Origin: Spirogloea muscicola
Taxonomy: Eukaryota > Streptophyta > Zygnematophyceae > Spirogloeales > Spirogloeaceae
Direction: 5' to 3'
DNA length: 34,356 nucleotides
Assembly: GCA_009602725.1 (NCBI GenBank)
Contig: WELB01000029.1
Location: forward strand, 1 to 34,356
Part shown: positions 27,678 through 34,356 of the stretch, one piece after another
How positions within the stretch are numbered: the first letter of the stretch is position 1
Layout of the letters: each line of letters begins with the position of its first letter
The notes under the pieces: model-generated
Database searches by the model: none
Told to the model about the DNA's origin: nothing
What the model saw: the letters and a program-made list of their open reading frames with translations, nothing else
Program-made: the position numbers and the translations under genes

Positions 27678-30266
27678 ATGGCGCCGCCGCCGGCGCGGCT
27701 CCTCCTCGCGCTCCTCTCCGCCGCGCTGCTCGCCGCCGCCGCCGCCGCCCAGTCGCTGGCGGGCTGCCCCTGGCACATGCTCCCGGCGCAGGCGTACCTC
27801 GACCCCGCCGCCGCGCCGCTCCGCCAGCTCCCCTGGCTCCCGCAGGCCTGCAGTCATTGCCTGTTGTGGGCATGGGGCGGCCTCCAGCCCCAATTCCCGC
27901 AGCTGCTCTCGGTCGATCGGGCCCCTTTACCCCCCTGGCGGTGCGCACCCCCGCCCTGCCCTGGCCGCCGCGCAGGAGGGCAAGTATTTGCTGGCGGTGT
28001 GCGTGTACGGGCGGGCGAGCAACCAGGTGGCCTGCATGGAGCACCAGCTCCTCCTCGCCGCCCTCCTCAACCGCACCCTCATCGTCGACAGGTGCACGCC
28101 CGGCCGCCCAGCCTCGCCGTGCCCGCCTTCCCGGCCGCCAGCTCGCTGTCCATCACGGCCTCCTTCGCAGGCTGGCGCACGGCCACGCTGACCCACCCAC
28201 CCATCATCGCCTGCCGACGGTTTGCCCAAGCCGACACCACGCGCCCAGGTCGCCGCTCAACGCGGCTTGGGGCCCCTCGCTCAGATGGGACTGGGACGTG
28301 TTCTTTGACGTCAAGCATGCCGAGGCTTGCTACGGGCCGCACACTGTGATCAGCCTCGAGGAGTACCGGAAACGCCATCCGGAGCCTCAGGGCGTCACGA
28401 CCATCCACGAGGTCATCTGCTGTACGGTGGGACAAGCAGGCCATGATGGATTGTCCGATTTTCCGCCGCTCGGGCTCGAGATGCAGCTCATTTGCACTCA
28501 CGAACCACAATACCTCCTCTCCTCTCCAGTGAGGCCGTGCTGCTCTTCATTGACAGGATAGGAAGGACACGTGCGATGGCCTAGGTACGGAGCTAGGGGG
28601 CTCCAGGAAGGACCTCAGATGGCCAGCGCGATTCTCCAGACTGGGCTACAGCCGCACGAGCTTCGTGCCAGTGTCAATGGAGCAGTTCAAGGCGGTGGTC
28701 GGAGTTTCTCAGGCTCGCCTGCTCACTCTGGGCGATCTCTTCGGGAGCACTTTGACTGATACGGCCTTGTATGCTCACCCCTTTGGGCCCATCAGGCGCA
28801 CGTGCAAGCTCCCCCTCCGCCCGCACCCTGCCATCATTGCTGCGGCAGAGGGCTTCGTCAACACCTTCCTGGGTCAGCTCTCCCTGCCTCTCTACCCAAC
28901 TCTGCGTCTGCCAAGCCTTCACTGACCTCCTAAGGAGGCTCCTTACCTGGTGCACCGCAGCCAGCAGCCCACTCATGCCTATGCCACACTGTTTCAAAGG
29001 CAGCATGATGAGCACGGACCAGACAAGGCCACCATTTAATGACACGCGACCTGTGCACGTCGTTGCAAGCGGCTGCCGAGCGTTTTGTGCTGGTGCTGTG
29101 AACCCGGGACAGGACTAAGACCATGTGCTACAGCTGGCTTGAGGTACAGGTGACAGGTTTCTTGCTGTGCATCTTCGGAGAAATGACTTCTGGTATGTCC
29201 AGAGGCTCTGTGCTCAGCCTGAAATATGCTATTGGCCCATCCCTGAGGTAGCTGGCTTCATCCAGGAGGTAAGCTTCCGTGCATCTAGAAATTCGGACAC
29301 TGTTGCAGGCTTTGCTGCAAGGCAGGCGCTGATGTCAAGGTCGTTCATTGTTGGCATGGAGTCAAAGATGCTACAACCTTGCATGTGCTCAACTAACAGA
29401 TAGCGGGCTTGCTGTGGTCACGTTTTCGCTCCTCTTGCAGAAGGCTAAGAGCATAAATACTACAGTGGTCCTGCTTGCCACTGATGCTCACCCACTTGAA
29501 GGTGACGTGCTCGGCCAAGCCCTGCAAATGATTGCTGGAGAGGCTTGTGGCTCGTCTGTGATGCAAACTGAGCTTGTGAGCCTCTGCTGACCAGGGGCAG
29601 GACTGTGGACACGACTGTCACAGAAAAGTTGCTGAGAGCAAAGCTTGGTCAAAGCTTGAGCAAGGTCTCAGTGGTCAGAGTTCCACGGCAGCTGAGGTAT
29701 ACTATTTTGCTTTGGCTGGCTCTGCTGAGGACATTGTCAGCTTCATACAGCCGCATCTGCAAGCTCTGATGGTGTACCCTGGCTCTTGTGCCTGCCTTCC
29801 ACAACAAAGACCTGCACTTAGCTTGTGTCATTTATCCACAAGGTGAATGGAAGCCTCCACACGCTGCAGCACTTCTCCAGTTTTGCAGCAAATGGCAGCT
29901 CCAGCCATAAGCTAAGCTGGCTGGATGACGCCTGGAAGAAGGCTGGCTTTGAGGATGGCAGCATCGCCGGTTTTGCACGCATGGCACTGGAGAAGGTGAA
30001 GATAGTCAGATCCTCATGCTGCAAAACTCTCACAGAATGGGGTTGGTCGCCTGAAGCACCTGAAACCAGCTTGTTGCTCATGATGACTGTTTTGTTGTCC
30101 TGTGAAGGTTATCTGCTCCATGTCAGCTGCTTTTCTGGGAACAGCCAAATCCACATTTTCTCTGCACATCATTCGCATGCGCCTTGCACTGGGGCATCAC
30201 TCGTGCAAGGATCGCCAGCTGGGCGAGGGCTGGGATGATACCCAGCCCCGACTTGTAAGCCAATAG
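27678..30266 (+). CDS. O-fucosyltransferase-family protein (GDP-fucose, GT-B type)
   Basis: A secretory-pathway glycosyltransferase of the plant-expanded O-fucosyltransferase family, predicted to use GDP-fucose. The start MAPPPARLLLALLSAALLAA (27678) is a signal peptide or anchor. Exon 27976-28091 gives GKYLLAVCVYGRASNQVACM and LLLAALLNRTLIVD, the N-terminal family signature (G.sNQ). Later exons give WDWDVFFDVKHAEACYGP (near 28290), LGYSRTSFVPVSMEQF and DTALYAHPFGPI (28660-28790). Exon 29150-29268 has GDRFLAVHLRRNDFW, the HLRR.DF motif, and PIPEVAGFIQE. Exon 29441 onward has KAKSINTTVVLLATDAHPLE. Near 29675-29700 is VSVVRVPRQLR; then LSWLDDAWKKAGFEDGSIAG, and finally VICSMSAAFLGTAKSTFSLH with a TAG stop at 30264-30266. 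The exon 1 donor and some internal edges are unresolved; one 5' intron may use a non-canonical donor. Convergent with haspin. Confidence 0.86.
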
Positions 30267-31189
30267 TAGAGTGTAGGCACTCTGAAGCTGTGCAATTGAT
30301 CAGCAATCTCCTGTAAAGTACGGCTTTCATTCTTGAGGGTTGGAAGTCAACCCAACCCCTATGAGCTCAACCAGATTGTTCAGCCCTCGAAAGCTGGCTG
30401 CTTCTTGCTCATTCTGGTGTCTGCACAGTGACCTCTGCTCAACCCTGGATATATTATTTGCACTCTATCCCTACTCCTTGAAGTTGTGGACCCACGCATT
30501 GGCCAAAGGTGTGGAGGCTGTTGCATCACAGTACTTAAGCTCACATCTCAAGTGTATTTGCGATGCCAACCGCTATCAGACTGCACTGTCAGGTTGAAGC
30601 TTAAGTGTCGAGACTGACACGGTTAAGTGGCATTCAAGAGCTGACAAGCAGACCGCAATGCTGGGTATGGCAGCCTGCGATGGAGTGTCAACCGTCAGGT
30701 GTGTGTGCACATCAAGTGCTGCATTTCTGTGTCAATGAAAAGAGGGTACTAAGCACGGTGTGGTCGTGACGCTGATAATAACGACTCAAGATCTTGCTCT
30801 GGAGCAAAGACTTCCTTTGAATGCTGACAGCTATCTGATTTCTGGTCACAATGGGCTCAGATACGACAAACAGCACACCCGCAGCACCTCATATGCAGCC
30901 TCTTCTCTGGTCCTCCAGCACTAAGCTGTGCTTACCTGATACACGGTGTGCAGTCTGTCAGAACCAAGGATCCTGAAGATGACCAGTGTACACTTGGTAC
31001 ATAACAGTCATTTGGCAGAGACTGTCAGATGCCTGAAGACCATGACTGAATAGCAATCTGTGAGCCTGTCCCTCACTTGGTGGCCTGTCTTGTACGCGGG
31101 CAGCAGCAAGGACATGTCGAGGATCTACATGATGTGCTCTATGAGCGAGTATACTGAGTAAGCCAAATCATGCACCATGCTGCAGGAAC
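30267..31189. other. Convergent intergenic region, 3' ends of O-fucosyltransferase and haspin
   Basis: About 920 bases between facing stop codons, expected to hold both 3' untranslated regions. Short open frames show no motif. No repeat-family copy is seen, in contrast with the repeat-rich divergent intervals. Confidence 0.5.
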
Positions 31190-34100
31190 TTAAGTTGCTC
31201 CACTCAGCAAGTCCTGGAAGAGGATGTCGTCCACAGCAGTCAAAGCACTCTCACAGAGAAGCACTCGTCTCCTAAAGAGGCGCAGAATGTGCGCCTGCTC
31301 CGAGTTGTAAGCCTGCACAAGCTCAGGAGCATCACAACAGCTGTCCTCTTGATCACACCACCCCTGGAACGCATATGCAAGTAGCAATGCACATATATTC
31401 ACCACATGAGCAGACAGTGGTAGTTTTGTAGCATCGTCTACCCTGTGCAATAGACTGGTCTCAATGAAAAGGTCATACTGACTCCTCAGTGCCTTGATAC
31501 TCGATCTTTGATTGCTTGAGTGACTCACCAAGCCCTTAGCTTTGAGCAACATGTCTGCTAGGTAGTGGATCCACAAGCAGTTGCTCTTTGGGAAGCTGCA
31601 CAAACGGGCAAAACAATCACTGTGAGCTTTGGGGTTTGCTTCAGTCTAGCTTGCAGGTTCACCATCATGAGCAGAGGGGAACTTCGTGATCAATCAACCA
31701 TTTGGAAAAAGCTGGCCAAGCACGGCAAGGGGGAGAGGCCTAATGGAGATGGCTGGTCTCACAAGCTCTCCCAACGGCCCTCTGTAAGCCTCAGCATGCG
31801 CCTGTATGTGTCAGCCTGTTTCATCCAAGGGGAAATGAGGATCTAGAAGAACCTGCAATCAGGTGTATAGCTCGTCCCCATGTCCTACCACTATGGCAAC
31901 GGTGTTAAGTTCTTCACAGAAGAGCAAGTATATAAGGTGGAAGGCCTCAACAACCGAACTGCCTCAATGCACCTGTGTATCTTGCGCTGGACCTTCGAAA
32001 ATCCAGGGATCCCTGTTGAGGTCATAAAAGAGCACCTTCGACTTGCCTGCATGGTCTTGTTGTCTCGATGTAAGCCTTATGCAAAGAAAATATCGTGCAT
32101 ACAAGGCATTCTGGCAGTGCAAACTGATTGGCAGTACTAGAAGAGAGCCAGCAGCAATAACAGCCTTATCGGGCACAATCCATGTGGAGCCCGGCTGACT
32201 CGTACATTGCAAACAGCTTAACAACAAAGCACGTGGCCATGCCTTCACACAAGCGGGAGAGCGTGAAATCGATGATGGACAATGATAGTCCACACGTCTT
32301 TGCTATGTACGTCTTCCCGTCAATTCTGAAGAGCTTTTCATCCTCCTTCGTATCTGTCAGCAGCAGATTGCCCCTGTTCCATCACAACCCAGGTTCAGGT
32401 TCTGTGGTCATCACATACACTCACAACTTTCGAATTCAGGAGGGCAATGGCAAAATTTACCAGTGGAGGTCTCGGTGCTCAAACTCGCAAGCAGATTCTC
32501 CAACGGCAAGGGTAAGAACGACCTGCATATTGCAACCGCCACAGGCAGACCCCAATGAATTTCTCAGTACTGTCTCTTGTAGCTGTCCCATATTTGTAAT
32601 GGCATGACTGCTGCTGGAAAGAGTCAATCAGGGTCAGAGTCAGGGTGCACAGCAAGCATGGGATAGCCACGCACTTGGAGCAGGATACTCCTGGTCTGGT
32701 CGAAGTCGGCAACTTTGATGGTCTCCAGGTCCAAACCGCCATCAGCAAACACATACACCACATATAGCTGCAGAAAGCAAAGTCCTCAGCAGCGCTGAAA
32801 CCAGAGGGCTTCATCCTTGAGACAATGCTGCAAATGTCCTTGATTCCTCATCAGAGATCAGTTCACCCACTGACATGCAAGTGGTAGTGCTAGTGCGCAT
32901 CAGCTTGTGTATTCAACAACCTGCTTCTTCAAGAAAGCCATGGGGTGCTCGCTGCCTGAGGTTCTTTCCTCATCCCATGCTTCCCAGGCGCTGATGAGCT
33001 CCAGTGAGAAGGCGCCCTTACAGATGACCACTCTGTACCACCAGAAAGACCATCTCAAGACAATAGAGTGTGCAGGAAGCAACAGGACTCTGTTGTGACT
33101 GCCTCAGGGACAGCATTCGCCTGCGACGCAGCTATTTGACTGCCCTACCGAGCATCTGCAGGGCCCTCAGGAGGCAGACACGCCTCGACTGCGAAGACCG
33201 CATTATTGAAGTCATCATTGAAGTGAGTGCAGTGTTGCCTGAGAGGTTGCAAGCAAGCACTGGCTGGTTGATGCCCGTCACGAGCTCATGGAAAAAGCTA
33301 TGAGGGGTCAACATTGCCGAGCTTGCAGCATACCTCTTAGTCTCGATGAAACCCGTGCAGTAGTTGATGCCCTCAGCATCCAACCGCAGCCGGCCGAGTG
33401 AGGTGGTTAACTGCACTTCGTCGAGCATCTCCTCTGCAGTCTGCAGAAATGCAAGGCCTCAATCAGGGGGTCACAGACAGTGTGAGCCTACCAGTCTGCG
33501 AGGTGTCTGCGGACTCAGGCCCTGGAGACAAAGGAGGTGAAGGAGGCCAAAGGGGTGGCAGTGCGGCTGGTTGACATGGAGTGGAGCACAGCCAGAGCGT
33601 CACCTTTTGGGCCTCACCATTCACCGGCTGCGAGCCGTCCATGGGGACAAGCTTGAGGCAGGCAGAGCCTGCTCGGAACACCTCGCCAAACGTCCCCTCC
33701 CCGAGCTTTTCCACGCCATGGCCGCCGCTGAGGGGGAGGCGGGCCGGAGGGCGCGGGCTCACGACGGGCGAGTGGTGCCAGTAGTGCTGGCAGGGGCCTG
33801 ATGCAAGTAGATGCACAAGGGCAGCGGAGGCTGCTGACCTGTACTCCTCCACAAGCTCCTGCAGGCCGAGGACGTCAGCCTGGCCGCACGCGTCCAGCAG
33901 CAGCTGGAGGCCTGCCCGGCGGCGAACCAGACCGCCTTCTGCGACCGTGTCACCAGCCTCTGGCACCGGGGAGGAGGCACCGCCGATCGACAGCGCGGCC
34001 AGGTGCTCGGCCAAGAAGGCATCGCCGGCGAGGGGGTCCCGGGACGGCGCAGGGGGAGCGGGAGCGGGGTCCCAGCCGACGTCCCCGGAGGCCAGAGCCT

Positions 34101-34356
34101 GCCAGAAGCAGCGGTGCCGCGCAGCGGACGACGGCGCGGAGTCGTAGGCGCTCCAGGCCGCAGCTTCGCCGAGGAGCCCAGATGCGGCGGCGGCGGCGGG
34201 CTCCTCATCATCGCGGGCGTTGGCGGCGAAGGAGTGGCGCCAGGCCGGCGGCGGCGGCGAGTCGGCGGCGTACGCCTCCTCGAGCTCGAAGGCGTCGACG
34301 GCGGCGAAGGCGGCCAGCTGCTGCGCGGCGAAGGCGGGCGGCAGGCGGCGGGCGGC
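31190..34356 (-). CDS. HASPIN: Haspin-type histone H3 Thr3 kinase, 5' end beyond window
   Basis: Atypical mitotic kinase that phosphorylates histone H3 at Thr3 and so recruits the chromosomal passenger complex to centromeres. On the minus strand the first visible exon (33604 to beyond 34356) ends in the kinase N-lobe: VEKLGEGTFGEVFRAG (P-loop), LKLVPMDG and VNGEAQK. Then follow TAEEMLDEVQLTTSLGRL (33334-33440) with YCTGFIETK; RVVICKGAFSLELISAWEAW and HPMAFLKKQ; DGGLDLETIKVADFDQTRSI; and FEHRDLHW (catalytic loop, 32460-32483). IAKTCGLSLSIIDFTLSR shows the haspin DFT in place of DFG (near 32254). The end has LFYDLNRDPWIFEGP, DTYRRMLRLTEGRW, FPKSNCLWIHYLADMLLKAK and FRRRVLLCESALTAVDDILF before the TAA stop (31190-31192). 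All family motifs occur in order. The reading frame remains open, without an ATG, to the window edge, so the N-terminus is missing. Confidence 0.95.

Noticed and set aside
1-34356. tRNA, rRNA or other structured RNA genes
   Set aside because: No cloverleaf-like or rRNA-like segment was recognised by reading both strands. A covariance-model scan would be needed to exclude small RNA genes.

Overview
This window is the left end of a nuclear chromosome from a green-lineage eukaryote, most likely a unicellular green alga of the Chlorella-like (trebouxiophyte) type. It opens with the C-rich strand of a plant/green-algal telomere (AACCCTA units, i.e. TTTAGGG). Its genes carry many short GT-AG introns and have very GC-rich 5' exons. 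The closest family resemblances are to plants: a zincless plant-type FPG, a FIP37-type m6A-writer subunit and a plant-type O-fucosyltransferase. The species cannot be fixed from sequence alone.

Seven genes are supported by joining exons whose splice sites and phases agree. In order they are: a small helix-turn-helix-like nuclear protein (-, 2614-3529); FPG DNA glycosylase (+, 5432-8595); AATF/BFR2 ribosome-biogenesis factor (-, 9587-13141); a plastid-type AhpC/TSA peroxiredoxin-like protein (+, 14686-16560); FIP37/WTAP (-, 16970-20969); an O-fucosyltransferase-family protein (+, 27678-30266); and haspin histone H3 kinase (-, 31190 to beyond the right edge). Orientation alternates strictly (- + - + - + -), so every neighbouring pair is divergent or convergent. 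These are unrelated housekeeping genes and show no sign of forming a pathway.

The rest is subtelomeric and transposon-derived. Fragments of one retroelement reading frame occur at least thirteen times. They derive from the C-terminal part of a reverse-transcriptase polyprotein with a zinc-knuckle/nuclease-like region, and the longest copy lies at 25145-25807. They are found next to the telomere (151-375, 1020-1325), in the AATF/peroxiredoxin divergent interval (13.3-14.3 kb) and in the FIP37/O-fucosyltransferase interval (21.4-27.6 kb). A second family consists of short units centred on a GGCTGG...CCAGCC hairpin. Two such units in head-to-head arrangement form a 191-bp foldback element with an 8-9 bp target-site duplication, inserted inside one retroelement fragment. 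A paralogous uninterrupted site in the same window supports this insertion. A frameshifted Ty3/gypsy reverse-transcriptase fragment lies at about 23870-24150.

The most interesting genic observation is in the peroxiredoxin-like gene. An 80-nt exon is tandemly duplicated with its splice sites, separated by a 37-nt spacer. Phase arithmetic shows that splicing in both copies would destroy the frame, so the copies must be mutually exclusive or else read through as one unit. The assembly has a 40-base gap (14744-14783) near the start of this gene and a single N at 3610.
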